Counted from the stretch's first letter, positions 1 through 9,266 are shown. The stretch: DNA of 64,000 bases from Actinomadura rudentiformis (GCF_008923185.1 NZ_WBMT01000017.1:186001-250000), one strand, 5' to 3'. Notes: a model not told the origin generated them from the letters alone. Program-made: numbers and translations.

Positions 1-1074
1 TGCGCGTTCACAATCCTGATGTGGCCACGGCAGCACCGTCCACCGGCCCTTGGCTGGTGTGCACTGGCCGGGCTGCTGCTGGCGTTGGCGACGCTGACGC
101 GGGCGATCGGACTGCCCGTCCTGCTGCTGACGCTCGGCGTCCTGGTGCTGTGGCGGGTCGGCTGGCGCAGGCTCGGGGTGGTCGCGGTCGCCGGGATGCT
201 GCCGCTGGCCGCGTACACGGCCTGGTTCCACGCGGAGAACGGGCAGTACGCGCTGACGCGCACCGACGGCGTCTTCCTGTGGGGACGCACAGCCGAATTC
301 GCCGAGTGCGCGAAGATCAAGCCGCCGCCCGACCTGGCCGCGCTCTGCCCGCCGGGCGAGCCCGGCAAGCGCCGCGCCTCCTCCAACCAGGTCTGGCACG
401 AACACTCCCCGATCGGATGGACCTACGGCGAGGTCTTCTCCCCCGAGCTCAACGACCGGGCGATGCGGTTCGCGCTCGACGCGATCAAGGCGCAACCGCT
501 GGACTACGTGCAGGCCGTGCTCTACGGCGCGACCGTCCGGACCTTCTGGGTGACCCGCTCGCCCTATCCCACGGCGTACGTCACCGACCTTTACGAGTTC
601 CCCGAGCATCCAAAGCCGCCGCCGGGCTGGGCGGTGTACGGCGGCGGGACTCCCGCCTCGGTGACCGCCGAATACGAGCAAGGGCCGGCGGCCACACACG
701 CGGTCGAGCCGTTCGCCACGGTCATGCGCGGTTACCAGCAGGTCGCCTACCTGCCCGGGATCGTGCTCGCGGGCATCCTGCTGCTACCGGCGGTGCCCTG
801 GTGGCGCCGACGGCGGCGCGGCGGCGCCGACGGCGGCGCGGAAGCCGGCCGTCCGGGCAGATCGCGGGTCCTGATGCCCTTCGGCGGGGCGGTGGCCCTG
901 CTGGCGGTACCGCCGATCACCACGGACTTCGACTACCGGTACGTGCTCGTCGCGGTACCGCTGGCATGCCTCGCCACCGGGCTGGCCTTCGCCACCGGCC
1001 GTCCGGGATCCGCGGGGCCGTCCGTAGCCCCGCTACCAGGCGTGCAGACGCCGGAGCCGGAACACCAGTTCTAG
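1..1074 (+). CDS. Membrane glycosyltransferase (GT39/ArnT-like), 3' part only
   Basis: The reading frame is open from the first base of the window, so the gene starts upstream. The visible 357 codons hold several hydrophobic segments (about residues 10-70 and 245-340), a long hydrophilic loop between them, and an arginine-rich cytoplasmic stretch near residue 265. This layout fits the C-terminal half of a polyprenol-phosphate-dependent glycosyltransferase of the GT39/DUF2029 kind, which works from the outer membrane face. The catalytic N-terminal Asp-Glu loop is not in the window, so substrate and exact family are open. Its end overlaps the converging gene at 1033-1362 by about 40 bases. Confidence 0.7.
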   Translation, partial: CAFTILMWPRQHRPPALGWCALAGLLLALATLTRAIGLPVLLLTLGVLVLWRVGWRRLGVVAVAGMLPLAAYTAWFHAENGQYALTRTDGVFLWGRTAEFAECAKIKPPPDLAALCPPGEPGKRRASSNQVWHEHSPIGWTYGEVFSPELNDRAMRFALDAIKAQPLDYVQAVLYGATVRTFWVTRSPYPTAYVTDLYEFPEHPKPPPGWAVYGGGTPASVTAEYEQGPAATHAVEPFATVMRGYQQVAYLPGIVLAGILLLPAVPWWRRRRRGGADGGAEAGRPGRSRVLMPFGGAVALLAVPPITTDFDYRYVLVAVPLACLATGLAFATGRPGSAGPSVAPLPGVQTPEPEHQF

Positions 1075-1362
1075 ATCGTCACCGCGGTGCGCCAGCGGGA
1101 CGTCCGATCGTTTGGCCCACGGTGCCGGGAGGGCCTTGACGTTCTGGCTCTCGCAGTTGGGGCACACATGATCGGTCCAGGGCGTCGTGCAGCGATGGCC
1201 GTCATGCTCGTACACCACCGCCTCTCCGCCGTGCCCATCGGCGGTATGCCGGGCCTCGAACTGCTCTTCCCACGTGGTGGAGCAGCACAGACACTCGTAG
1301 ACCCAGCTCTCGTGGCTCGACCATGCGTCGCGCACGGCCCCCACCCCCTCGGTGACTGCCAC
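1033..1362 (-). CDS. Small protein with paired CxxC motifs, unknown function
   Basis: A 109-residue acidic protein with a GTG start and a GGAAGG-like ribosome site about 12 bases upstream. It has ECLCCSTTW near residue 24 and VCPNCES near residue 67, plus CTTPW and several histidines. The paired cysteine motifs suggest a zinc ribbon of the type found in many small actinobacterial hypothetical proteins. It follows rsmI on the same strand after a gap of about 60 bases, so co-transcription is possible. No enzymatic motif was recognised. Confidence 0.65.
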   Translation of the reverse strand: MAVTEGVGAVRDAWSSHESWVYECLCCSTTWEEQFEARHTADGHGGEAVVYEHDGHRCTTPWTDHVCPNCESQNVKALPAPWAKRSDVPLAHRGDDLELVFRLRRLHAW

Positions 1363-1420
1363 ATCGCGCTCTCACCTTCCAGTGTCCTCCCGCACGACCA
1401 GGCAGTACAACAGGGGACGG

Positions 1421-2287
1421 TCACGGATTCCTGGCGGCCACCACGGCGTCGTAGACGACGCGCTTCGGCACGCCGTTCTCCTTGGCCACCTCCCCGATGG
1501 CCTGCTTGCGCGGGGTCCCGGCGGCCTCCCGCGCGGCGACCGCCGCGGCCAGGTCGGCGGGCTCGGACAGTCCCTCGGGTTCCGGAGCGCCGCCGACCAC
1601 CAGGGTGATCTCGCCCTTGACGTTCTCGTCCGCCCAGCCGGCCAGCTCGCCCAAGGGGCCGCGCCGTACCTCCTCGTAGGTCTTGGTGAGCTCGCGGCAG
1701 ACCGCGGCGGGCCGGTCAGTTCCAAAGGCCTCCGCCATCACCGCGAGCGTGGCGGCCAGCCGGCGCGGCGACTCGAAGAAGACCATGGTGCGCGGCTCGT
1801 CGGCGAGCGCGGCCAGCCGGCGGCTCCGGTCGCCCGGCTTGCGCGGCGGGAAGCCCTCGAAGCAGAACCGGTCGGTGGGCAACCCGGAGACGACCAGCGC
1901 CGTGGTCACCGCCGACGGGCCCGGCAGAACCGAGACCGGCACGCCCTCGGCCACGGCGGCCACGACCAGGCGGTAACCGGGGTCGGACACGCCCGGCAGC
2001 CCGGCATCGGTGATCACCAGCACGTTCCGCCCGGCGAGGAGCTCGCCGAGCAGCTCCTCGGCGCGGGCCCGCTCGTTCTGGTCGTAGTACGAGACCACCC
2101 GGGCCCGCAGGTCGACGCCGAGGTCGGCGGCCAGCCGCCGCAGCCGCCGGGTGTCCTCGGCCGCGATGATCTCCGCCTCGGCCAGAGCGGCGCGCAGCCG
2201 CGCCGAGGCGTCGTCGGGACGGCCGATCGGTGCCCCTCCGAGCAGCAGGGTCCCGGTTCCGTCATGTGTCGCGTCGCCCGTCACCAC
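1421..2287 (-). CDS. rsmI: 16S rRNA (cytidine(1402)-2'-O)-methyltransferase RsmI
   Basis: RsmI methylates the 2'-hydroxyl of C1402 in the 16S rRNA decoding centre using S-adenosylmethionine. The sequence has the tetrapyrrole-methylase-fold hallmarks: GGAPIGRPDDASARL at the N terminus, AAEDTRRLRRL, then VITDAGLPGVSDPGYRLV, LPGPSAVTTALVVSGLP and FEGFPPRKPGDR, ending with an HTH-like tail. The GTG at 2287 is preferred: it follows GGGAG at a normal spacing and gives 288 aa, usual for the family. The frame stays open to 2344. It is divergent from the protein mannosyltransferase gene, a pairing also known in mycobacteria. Confidence 0.93.
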   Translation of the reverse strand: MVTGDATHDGTGTLLLGGAPIGRPDDASARLRAALAEAEIIAAEDTRRLRRLAADLGVDLRARVVSYYDQNERARAEELLGELLAGRNVLVITDAGLPGVSDPGYRLVVAAVAEGVPVSVLPGPSAVTTALVVSGLPTDRFCFEGFPPRKPGDRSRRLAALADEPRTMVFFESPRRLAATLAVMAEAFGTDRPAAVCRELTKTYEEVRRGPLGELAGWADENVKGEITLVVGGAPEPEGLSEPADLAAAVAAREAAGTPRKQAIGEVAKENGVPKRVVYDAVVAARNP

Positions 2288-2400
2288 GCCATTCTCCCGC
2301 TGTCCCAGCGCGCCTGGGCCCACACCCCCACCACACCCGACCAAGCGTCGTCCGTGCCCCGTGGCCCAACATGAATCGGATACGCCCCTACGATGGCTGG

Positions 2401-4035
2401 ATGGCGATGACGGATTACGCGCCGGCAGACACGCTCGACGGGCGGCTCCAGGGACGCCGGACCGGCACCCTGCGCGAGTGGCTCGCCCCGCCGATCCCGG
2501 GCAGCGCCCTGATCGGCTGGCTGGGGCCGCTGCTGGTGACCGCGTTCGCCGGTTTCCTGCGGTTCGACCGGCTGGCCAATCCGCACGCGGTGGTCTTCGA
2601 CGAGACCTACTACGCCAAGGACTCGCTGGCCCTGCTGAAGTTCGGCTGGGAGCACAGCACCGTCAAGGACGCCGACAAGCTGCTGCTCGCGAACCAGAAC
2701 GCCGACATCTGGGCCGACGGCCCGTCGTTCGTGGCCCATCCGCCCGCGGGCAAGTGGATGATCGCCCTCGGCGAGTGGATGTTCGGCGCGACGCCGTTCG
2801 GCTGGCGGTTCATGCCCGCGCTCGCCGGCACGCTGTCGGTGCTGATCCTGTGCCGGGTGGCGCGCCGGATGACCGGCTCGACGTTGCTGGGCTGCGCCGC
2901 CGGGCTGCTGCTGGCGCTGGACGGGCTGATGTTCGTGACCAGCCGCGCCGCGCTGCTCGACATCTTCGTGATGTTTTGGGTCCTGGCCGCCTTCGCCTGC
3001 CTGGTCGCCGACCGGGACGTCTCCCGGCGCCGCCTCGCGGACGCCGTCGAACGGGCCCACGGCGCGCCCGCGGGTGCGTTCGGGCCGTTCGTCATGCACT
3101 GGTGGCGGATCCCGGCGGGCCTCTGCCTGGGCATGGCGCTCGCGACCAAGTGGACCGGCGTCTACTACATCGCCGCTTTCGGGATCATGGTCGTGCTGTG
3201 GGACTACGGCGCCCGCCGCGCCGCCCGCGTCGAGCGGCCGTTCACCGGGGCGCTGGCGCTCGAGGCGGGGCCGGCGTTCCTGCAGCTGGTCGTGATCGCC
3301 GTGATCACTTACCTGGCCTCCTGGTGGGGCTGGATCTTCCGGCCGGGCGGCTGGGGGCGCGGCGAGGTCGCGGGCTTCGCTCCATGGCGGCTGGTCGAGG
3401 CGATGCCGGACCTGTGGAAGTACCACCGGGAGATGTGGAATTTCCACACCGGCCTGGACGCCAAGCACCCCTACCAGTCGTGGCCGTGGGACTGGCCGAT
3501 CCTGCATCGCCCGGTGGCGTTCTTCTACACCGAGCCCAAGGGGCAATGCGGCGCCGCCAAATGCTCGCGCGAGATCCTCGGCATCGGCACGCCGGTGTTG
3601 TGGTGGGGTGCCCTGGTTGCCCTCGTCGTTTGCGTGGGCCTCTGGGCGGTGCTGCGCGACTGGCGTGCCGGAGCCATCCTTCTGGGCGTGGTGGCAGGTT
3701 GGGTGCCGTGGTTCGTGCCCGCCTTCTCCGACCGGACGATGTTCCTCTTCTACGCCACGCCGATGATCCCGTTCATGGTGCTGGCGGTGGTCCTGGTCCT
3801 CGGCTACCTCATCGGTCCCGCGCGAGAACCCGGTCCCGCGCTGGAACCCGGACCGGCGCCCGAGCCGGGCGCCGCCACCGTGGTGGGGACCCGCCGCATC
3901 GTCGGCTCCGCTGCCGCCGGGGCCTTCGTGCTGCTCGTCCTGGTCAACTTTGCGTACTTCTATCCGATCCTGGCCGCGAAGGTGATCACGTACGACCAGT
4001 GGAAGGACCGGATCTGGTTCGGTTCCTGGATCTGA
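2401..4035 (+). CDS. Dolichyl-phosphate-mannose--protein mannosyltransferase (PMT, GT39)
   Basis: Transfers mannose from polyprenyl-phosphomannose to Ser/Thr of proteins exported by Sec. The protein is polytopic, and the first periplasmic loop carries VVFDETYYAKDSL with the Asp-Glu pair needed for catalysis. Later motifs FVAHPPAGKWMIALGEWMFG and FMPALAGTLSVL are typical of actinobacterial Pmt. A C-terminal PMT_4TMC-like part includes LASWWGW and the IPFMVLAVV segments. A proline-rich EPGPALEPGPAPEPG linker lies near residue 480. The start could be ATG 2371, 2401 or 2407, none with a strong ribosome site. Its end is 6 bases from the converging MFS gene. Confidence 0.92.
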   Translation: MAMTDYAPADTLDGRLQGRRTGTLREWLAPPIPGSALIGWLGPLLVTAFAGFLRFDRLANPHAVVFDETYYAKDSLALLKFGWEHSTVKDADKLLLANQNADIWADGPSFVAHPPAGKWMIALGEWMFGATPFGWRFMPALAGTLSVLILCRVARRMTGSTLLGCAAGLLLALDGLMFVTSRAALLDIFVMFWVLAAFACLVADRDVSRRRLADAVERAHGAPAGAFGPFVMHWWRIPAGLCLGMALATKWTGVYYIAAFGIMVVLWDYGARRAARVERPFTGALALEAGPAFLQLVVIAVITYLASWWGWIFRPGGWGRGEVAGFAPWRLVEAMPDLWKYHREMWNFHTGLDAKHPYQSWPWDWPILHRPVAFFYTEPKGQCGAAKCSREILGIGTPVLWWGALVALVVCVGLWAVLRDWRAGAILLGVVAGWVPWFVPAFSDRTMFLFYATPMIPFMVLAVVLVLGYLIGPAREPGPALEPGPAPEPGAATVVGTRRIVGSAAAGAFVLLVLVNFAYFYPILAAKVITYDQWKDRIWFGSWI

Positions 4036-4041
4036 CGCCCG

Positions 4042-5250
4042 TCACGCCTCCACCGCGACGGGCACCGACGGCGGGCGGGCCGGGGCTGGGCGGAGACTGC
4101 GCACGCCCAGGAGGCAGACCAGCAGGGCGAGGACGCCCCCGGCGCCGGCTCCGGCGAACGCGCCCGGGACTCCCGCCAGGTCCTGGCCGACTCCCGAGAC
4201 CGCAGCGCCGAGCGAAGTGCCCGCGCCGACCGCGGCGACCACCCAGGCGAAGGCCTCGGTGACCGTGCCGGTCGGCGCCAGCCGGTCCACCAGGGAGAAG
4301 CTGCACGCCAGCACGGGCGCGAGGAAGATCCCGCTGAGGAACGCGAGAACCGTCATGGCGGGCAGGCCGGGCGCCCACATCAGGGGGAGGTAGCCCGCGG
4401 CGAGGGCGGCGAGGAGCCAGGGTAGGCGGCGGTGCGCCTCGCCCGGCCACGGCCGTGCGCCGTAGACCAGGCCACCCGCGAGAGCCCCGGCGGACATCGC
4501 GGCCAGCAGCAGCCCCGAAGCCAGGTCATCGTCCAGCCGTTCGGCGTACGCCACCACGGCGACCGCGTACACCCCCAGCGCCACCCCCGCGAAGGTGAGC
4601 GAGAGCAGCAGGACGCGCAGGCCGGGCGAACGCAGCGGGCCTGCCCAGTCGGCGGCGCGCGGCTCGCCGCGCCACTCGCGGGAGGGACGTGACGTCGTGA
4701 TGACCAGCGTCCCGGCGATCCCGATCGCGCCGGTGAGGACGAGCGCGGTCTCGGTGGACAGCGCGGCGGCGGCAACGACCAGCAGCGGGCCGATGGTGAA
4801 GAGGATCTCCTGTGCGGCCGCGTCCAGCGCGTAGGCGGCTTGCACCTGGGCCGGGCCGGGCAGCACCGCGGGCCAGAGCGCCCGCAGTCCGGCCTCCAGC
4901 GGCGGGGTGGCGAACCCGGCGAGGACCACCGCCCCGATCGCGAGCGGCAACGGATCCGCGCCGACCACGGCGAGCAGGGTGAATCCCGCCGCCGACGCCA
5001 AGGCGGACAGCAGCAGGACGCGCGGCTGGCCGAGTCTGTCCATGATGCGGCCGAGTACGGGCTGGCCCGCCGCGGTGGCCAGGCCCAGCACCGCCCCGAG
5101 GGCCCCGGCGAGTGGATAGCCACCGCCTTCGGCCCGTACGTGCAGCACCACCGCCAGCATGCCCATGCCGTTGGGCAGGCGTCCCAGCAGGGTGCCGCCG
5201 AGCAGCCGCCCCGCGTAGGGCAGCCGCAGGAATTCGCCGTAGGCGCGCAT
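4042..5250 (-). CDS. MFS transporter (drug/sugar efflux type)
   Basis: A 402-residue polytopic protein with about 12 hydrophobic segments and a major-facilitator signature after helix 2 (GRIMDRLGQPRVLLLSALAS near residue 70). The ATG at 5250 is chosen because GGAGAG lies just upstream. Longer readings run back through the lacI gene on the other strand. The N-terminal text (LPYAGRLLGGTLLGRLPNGMGMLAVVLHV) resembles actinobacterial MFS exporters of unknown substrate. It is divergent from a LacI-family gene with two operator-like sites between them, so local repression with a small-molecule inducer is likely. Confidence 0.85.
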   Translation of the reverse strand: MRAYGEFLRLPYAGRLLGGTLLGRLPNGMGMLAVVLHVRAEGGGYPLAGALGAVLGLATAAGQPVLGRIMDRLGQPRVLLLSALASAAGFTLLAVVGADPLPLAIGAVVLAGFATPPLEAGLRALWPAVLPGPAQVQAAYALDAAAQEILFTIGPLLVVAAAALSTETALVLTGAIGIAGTLVITTSRPSREWRGEPRAADWAGPLRSPGLRVLLLSLTFAGVALGVYAVAVVAYAERLDDDLASGLLLAAMSAGALAGGLVYGARPWPGEAHRRLPWLLAALAAGYLPLMWAPGLPAMTVLAFLSGIFLAPVLACSFSLVDRLAPTGTVTEAFAWVVAAVGAGTSLGAAVSGVGQDLAGVPGAFAGAGAGGVLALLVCLLGVRSLRPAPARPPSVPVAVEA

Positions 5251-5263
5251 CCGCTCTCCGAAG

Positions 5264-5293
5264 TCATACGTATTACTTGTTCCGTCATACGTA
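5264..5293. promoter_or_regulatory. Twin operator-like sites between MFS and lacI genes
   Basis: The nonamer TCATACGTA occurs twice, at 5264-5272 and 5285-5293, exactly 21 bases apart (two helical turns). Each contains the palindrome TACGTA with a central CpG; the first extends to ATACGTAT. LacI-family operators usually are palindromes with a central CG. The sites sit 14-43 bases upstream of the MFS start, where binding would block transcription. The assignment to the adjacent regulator is inferred. Confidence 0.6.
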
Positions 5294-5328
5294 CCACTAA
5301 GGAGGGGTCTCCCTCTACCCTGATTTCC

Positions 5329-6345
5329 GTGTCGGCTACCGGACGCCCTACGAGCAGGGACGTTGCGCACGAGGCCGGGGTCTCGCAGTCCACGGTGTCC
5401 CTGGTGCTCGGCGGGAAGGCGGCGGGCCGGGTCTCCCCCGCCACCGCCCAGGCGGTGCGGGACGCCGCCGAACGGCTCGGCTACCGTCCCAACCTGGCGG
5501 CTCGCAATCTGCGGCTCGGCTCCACCCGGACCGTGCTCCTGATCGTTCCCACGCTGACCGCCCCGTTCTTCGGCGAGGTCTACCGAGGGGCGGCGCGGGT
5601 CGCCGCCGAGCACGGCTTCGGGATCGTGGCCTATCCGTGGCCCGACGACGCGGGCCCCGCCGACAGCCCGTTCGCCGCGCCGCACGAGGCGATCGACGGC
5701 ATCATCGCGTCCTCGCTGGCCACCGACGTGGCGAGCGAGTTCCGCGACACGCCGGTCGTGATGCTCGACAGCGACCCGGCGGGCGACGGCTCCGATCACC
5801 CGGTGCCCACGGTCGTCTTCGACGTCGCCAACGGCATGCGGGCCGTCGCCGCACATCTGGCGGAGCTCGGCCACCGCCGGATCGGGCACGTCGCGGCCTC
5901 GATCGACCAGTGGACGTTCCACGCCCGCGGCGAGGCGCTCGCCACGGCCGTCAAGGCGCTGCCGGGCGGCTCCTACACCCGTGCGAGCGGCGCCCTGGAG
6001 GTGGGCTCGGCCCGCGACGCGGCGGGCCTGCTCCTCGACGGCCCGGACCGGCCGACGGCGCTGGTCTGCGACGACGACCTCATCGCCGCCGGCGCCTACA
6101 AGGCCGCCCGGGCGCGCGGCCTGGACGTTCCGGGCGATCTGTCGGTCACGGGCTTCGACGACGTGCAGCTGGCCACCGCGCTGGAGCCGGAGCTGACCAC
6201 CGTGCGGCTGCCCGCCGAGGGTCTCGGCGCCGAGGGCATGACCTCCCTGCTCGCGCTCCTCAAGGGCGGCGACCCGCGCCCGAGTCCCCTCCCTGGTGAG
6301 CTGGTCGTCCGCGGCTCGACCGCCCGCCCCCGGACGTCAGGTTAG
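5329..6345 (+). CDS. LacI-family transcriptional regulator
   Basis: A 338-residue protein with an N-terminal LacI helix-turn-helix (TSRDVAHEAGVSQSTVSLVL, hinge helix RLGYRPNLAARNL) followed by a periplasmic-binding-protein-like effector domain (VPTLTAPFFGEVYRG; GHRRIGHVA; VCDDDLIAAGAYKAARARGL; SVTGFDDVQLA). GTG at 5329 is the first usable start before the HTH. A strong AAGGAGGGG lies at 5299-5307, farther upstream than usual, so a CTG at 5320 or another short N-terminal extension is possible. It probably represses itself and the divergent MFS gene; the ligand cannot be deduced. Confidence 0.9.
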   Translation: MSATGRPTSRDVAHEAGVSQSTVSLVLGGKAAGRVSPATAQAVRDAAERLGYRPNLAARNLRLGSTRTVLLIVPTLTAPFFGEVYRGAARVAAEHGFGIVAYPWPDDAGPADSPFAAPHEAIDGIIASSLATDVASEFRDTPVVMLDSDPAGDGSDHPVPTVVFDVANGMRAVAAHLAELGHRRIGHVAASIDQWTFHARGEALATAVKALPGGSYTRASGALEVGSARDAAGLLLDGPDRPTALVCDDDLIAAGAYKAARARGLDVPGDLSVTGFDDVQLATALEPELTTVRLPAEGLGAEGMTSLLALLKGGDPRPSPLPGELVVRGSTARPRTSG

Positions 6346-6374
6346 GCGGCGCGTGCCAAGGCTAGATAGATCCC

Positions 6375-7433
6375 ATGGCTGAGATCCCCTCCGTTATCCC
6401 CACTGAGGTCGATCCGGCGGCGCACGCCGGCGACCGGATCGGCGTCCGGCCACCGCGCACCCGGGCTTGGCGGGACGGCAAGGTCGAGGCGGAGGGCTTC
6501 CCGGTCGCCGAGATCAGCGACTATCTCGGCAAGCCCGACCACGTCGTCTGGCTCGATCTGTGCGGGCCGGACCACGAGGGCCTCCGGCGCGTCGCCGACG
6601 AGCTCGGCCTGGACCCGGTCGCGGTCGAGGACGCGGTCTCCCGGCATGAACGGACCAAGCTCGACCGGTACGGCGACTACGCGTTCCTCAACGTCTACTC
6701 GGCCGAGTGCTCCGCCGAAGGGGATCTCGTACTGCACGAGGTGTCGGCGTTCGTGACCGGCCGGGCCCTGGTCACGGTCCGGCAGGACACCGGCTTCGAC
6801 GTCGACGCGCTCATCCGGCGCTGGGACGACACACCCGCCATCGAGCGGCCCGAACTGACCGCGCACGGCGTGCCCTACCTGCTCTACAACCTGCTGGACA
6901 TGGTGGTGGACGCCCAGCTGGACGCGGTCGAGATGCTCGACGCCGAGGCCGACGAGCTGGGCGACCTGGTGTTCGACGACACCTATCCGGTCCGCGAGGT
7001 CCAGCGGCGCAGCTTCAACCTCCGCCGCAACCTGGCGAGCCTCCGCCGGGTCGCGCTGCCGATGCGCGAGCTCGTGAACACCCTGCTGCGCCGGGACCTG
7101 GCGATCGTCGAGACCCCGCTCGTCCCCTACTACCAGGACGTCTACGACCACGCGATGCGGGTCGCGGAGTTCACCGACGGCCTGCGCGACATGGTCGGAA
7201 ACCTGCTGGACACGCGGATCGCGCTGCAGGGCAACCGGCTGAACGAGGTGATGAAGAAGGTCACCAGCTGGGCGGCCATCATCGCGGTCCCGACGGCGGT
7301 CACCGGCTTCTACGGGCAGAACGTGCCGTATCCCGGATATGACTCGCACTGGGGCTTCGTCGTGAGCACGGCGATCATGATCATCTGCAGCGTCGGGCTC
7401 TACGTCGTCTTCAAGCGTCGCGACTGGCTCTGA
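6375..7433 (+). CDS. corA: CorA-family magnesium/divalent cation channel
   Basis: A 352-residue CorA protein: a large acidic cytoplasmic N-terminal domain, a long alpha-helical neck and two C-terminal membrane helices. The signature YGQN (GxN motif, here FYGQNVPYPGYDSHW near residue 313) lies between the two helices, and the C terminus ends in a basic FKRRDWL. The protein would assemble as a pentamer for Mg2+ (or Co2+/Ni2+) uptake. It begins 29 bases after lacI and converges with the PBP gene. Confidence 0.93.
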   Translation: MAEIPSVIPTEVDPAAHAGDRIGVRPPRTRAWRDGKVEAEGFPVAEISDYLGKPDHVVWLDLCGPDHEGLRRVADELGLDPVAVEDAVSRHERTKLDRYGDYAFLNVYSAECSAEGDLVLHEVSAFVTGRALVTVRQDTGFDVDALIRRWDDTPAIERPELTAHGVPYLLYNLLDMVVDAQLDAVEMLDAEADELGDLVFDDTYPVREVQRRSFNLRRNLASLRRVALPMRELVNTLLRRDLAIVETPLVPYYQDVYDHAMRVAEFTDGLRDMVGNLLDTRIALQGNRLNEVMKKVTSWAAIIAVPTAVTGFYGQNVPYPGYDSHWGFVVSTAIMIICSVGLYVVFKRRDWL

Positions 7434-7493
7434 GACCGGCCACCGGCTCTGATACCGACCAACTGGATCCGATACGACCAAGGAGTCACAGCT

Positions 7494-9143
7494 TCACAGG
7501 CCGCGCAGGAACTTGGCGGCGATGGGGGCGGCGGCCCCGGCACCGGTGCCGCCGTCCTCGACGATCACCGCGAACGCGACGTCGCCCCGGTAGCCGATGA
7601 ACCAGGCGTGGGTGGGCGGCTCGGCGCCGGAACCGAACTCGGCGGTCCCCGTCTTGCCCGCGGTCCCGGAGGGGAACCTGACGTCCGCCGCCGTGCCCTC
7701 CTTGACCACCGCGGGCATCAGCGTGCGCAGGGCCCGTCGCACCCCCGGCTCCAGAGCGTGCGGCTGCTCGGGCTTGCGCCCGCCCGCGTCCACCGCCTGC
7801 GACGCCAGCGCGGCGTCGACCAGGCGCGGCGACCGCCAGGTGCCGCTGGCCGCGGCCGCGGCGACGCTCGCCATGTTGAGCGGGCTGGTCAGCACCTCAC
7901 CTTGCCCGAACGAGGCGGACGCGAACGCCGTGTCGTCCTTGGCCTGGGGGAACGAGGCCCGGACGGCGGGGAGCCCGGTGATGATCGGCACGTTGAAGCC
8001 GAACTGGTCGGCCACCTGCGTCAGCCGCTTCTGGCCCAGCTTGTCGACCGCGAGCCGCGCGAACGTGGTGTTGCACGAGTGCGCGAACGCGTCGCGGAAC
8101 GTGACCGTGCCGAAGTCCTCGTTCTTGTAGTTCTTGAACTGGCGGCCACCGACGTTGGTGGTCGCCGGGCAGGGCACCCGGCTGCGGGCGTCCAGCCCGT
8201 CGGCCACCAGCGCCGCGGCGGTGACCACCTTGAACGTGGAGCCCGGCGGGTAGCGCCCCATCAGCGCCCGGTTGTAGCCGCCGGGCTTGTTGGCGACCGC
8301 GAGGATCTCGCCGGTGGACGGGCGCAACGCGACCATCGAGGCGGGCTTGCGGACGTCGGCGAGGGCGTCACCCGCGGCCTTCTGCACCTTCAGGTCCAGG
8401 GTCGTGCGGACCGGCTGGCCGTCTGCGCCGCCGAACCGCTGCAACGTCTTCACGGCCTTGCCGTCGGCCCCGACGATCTGCACGGCCAGGGCGGGGGTCC
8501 CTGCCAGCCGCCGCTCGTACTGCCGCTGGAGCCCATCGGCGCCCACCGGGTCACCCGTACGGTACGGGGCGCCCAGCTTCTTGGCGGCGTCGGCGGTGGC
8601 CGGCCCCACCGGTCCGGCGAGCTGCTGGACGGAGCCCGACGAGGAGTCCGCCAGGCTGCTGCCGTCGGCGGCCGTGATCCCCGCACGGGTCGGCCAGGTG
8701 CGGGCGGCCTTGAGCCGCTGCCCTTCCTTGAGGGTCGGGTACATGACCTGTGGCGACCAGGCCACCCGCCATTCACCGTCCCGCTTGGTGAACGGGAGCA
8801 TGCCGACGTACGACCAGTCGCGGTTGCCGGCGAGGGTGAGCGTGGCCTTGTAGGAGCCGCCCGCCTCGTCCCCGTCCGGCTTGCCGATCGAGCCCGGCTC
8901 GTACTTCTGCCGTACCACGCCGAGATCCTCGCGCAACTGCGCGAAACGCTTGTCGAAGTCGGCAGGCGGGTCGGCGGTGAGAGCGCGCATCTTGGCGACG
9001 TCACCGCGTTCCCAGGCGGCGAGGTAGCCCTTCGCGGTGTCCTCCGGTCCGTCGTCGCCCGTCAGGAGCCACCAGGCGGTTCCCCCTCCCAGCAGCACGG
9101 CGAAGGCCGCCACCAGGGCGATGACCACACGCGATCGGCGCAT
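7494..9143 (-). CDS. Penicillin-binding protein with MecA-N (NTF2-like) domain
   Basis: A 549-residue class B-like PBP. It has one N-terminal membrane anchor (IALVAAFAVLLGGGTAWWLL), an NTF2-like MecA_N domain (AKGYLAAWERGDVAKMRAL), a dimerisation region and a transpeptidase domain. All three catalytic motifs are intact: STFK near residue 302, SCN near 356 and KTGT near 497. It would cross-link peptidoglycan on the outer membrane face. The ATG at 9143 follows GAGGAG at good spacing, better than the GTG two codons earlier. Enzymes with this architecture often have low beta-lactam affinity. It is divergent from a LysR gene whose next gene is beta-lactamase-like. Confidence 0.92.
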   Translation of the reverse strand: MRRSRVVIALVAAFAVLLGGGTAWWLLTGDDGPEDTAKGYLAAWERGDVAKMRALTADPPADFDKRFAQLREDLGVVRQKYEPGSIGKPDGDEAGGSYKATLTLAGNRDWSYVGMLPFTKRDGEWRVAWSPQVMYPTLKEGQRLKAARTWPTRAGITAADGSSLADSSSGSVQQLAGPVGPATADAAKKLGAPYRTGDPVGADGLQRQYERRLAGTPALAVQIVGADGKAVKTLQRFGGADGQPVRTTLDLKVQKAAGDALADVRKPASMVALRPSTGEILAVANKPGGYNRALMGRYPPGSTFKVVTAAALVADGLDARSRVPCPATTNVGGRQFKNYKNEDFGTVTFRDAFAHSCNTTFARLAVDKLGQKRLTQVADQFGFNVPIITGLPAVRASFPQAKDDTAFASASFGQGEVLTSPLNMASVAAAAASGTWRSPRLVDAALASQAVDAGGRKPEQPHALEPGVRRALRTLMPAVVKEGTAADVRFPSGTAGKTGTAEFGSGAEPPTHAWFIGYRGDVAFAVIVEDGGTGAGAAAPIAAKFLRGL

Positions 9144-9223
9144 CCACACTCCTCCTCAACGCCGCGGCACAAGGTTGCGACGCCGACAGGACACCATCTG
9201 ACCAGCTAAAAGTCCAAGATGAG

Positions 9224-9242
9224 TATCGATTTCGGTGGGATA
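9224..9242. promoter_or_regulatory. LysR-type box (TATC-N11-GATA)
   Basis: TATC at 9224-9227 and GATA at 9239-9242 form a dyad with exactly 11 bases between, the T-N11-A geometry bound by LysR-family regulators. It lies 25 bases before the lysR start and about 80 bases before the divergent PBP start, so it could serve both promoters. Function is inferred from position and geometry. Confidence 0.55.
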
Positions 9243-9266
9243 TGAAGATTGATATAGTTCCTGGTC

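Noticed and set aside
2151..4262. 703-codon plus-strand frame over the mannosyltransferase
   Set aside because: Arg/Pro-rich shadow in another frame of the PMT gene.
5251..5922. N-terminal extension of the MFS protein to 626 residues
   Set aside because: The extra part runs antisense through the LacI HTH; ATG 5250 with GGAGAG is the proper start.
7608..9209. 533-codon plus-strand frame opposite the PBP gene
   Set aside because: Shadow of a gene with complete STFK, SCN and KTGT motifs.
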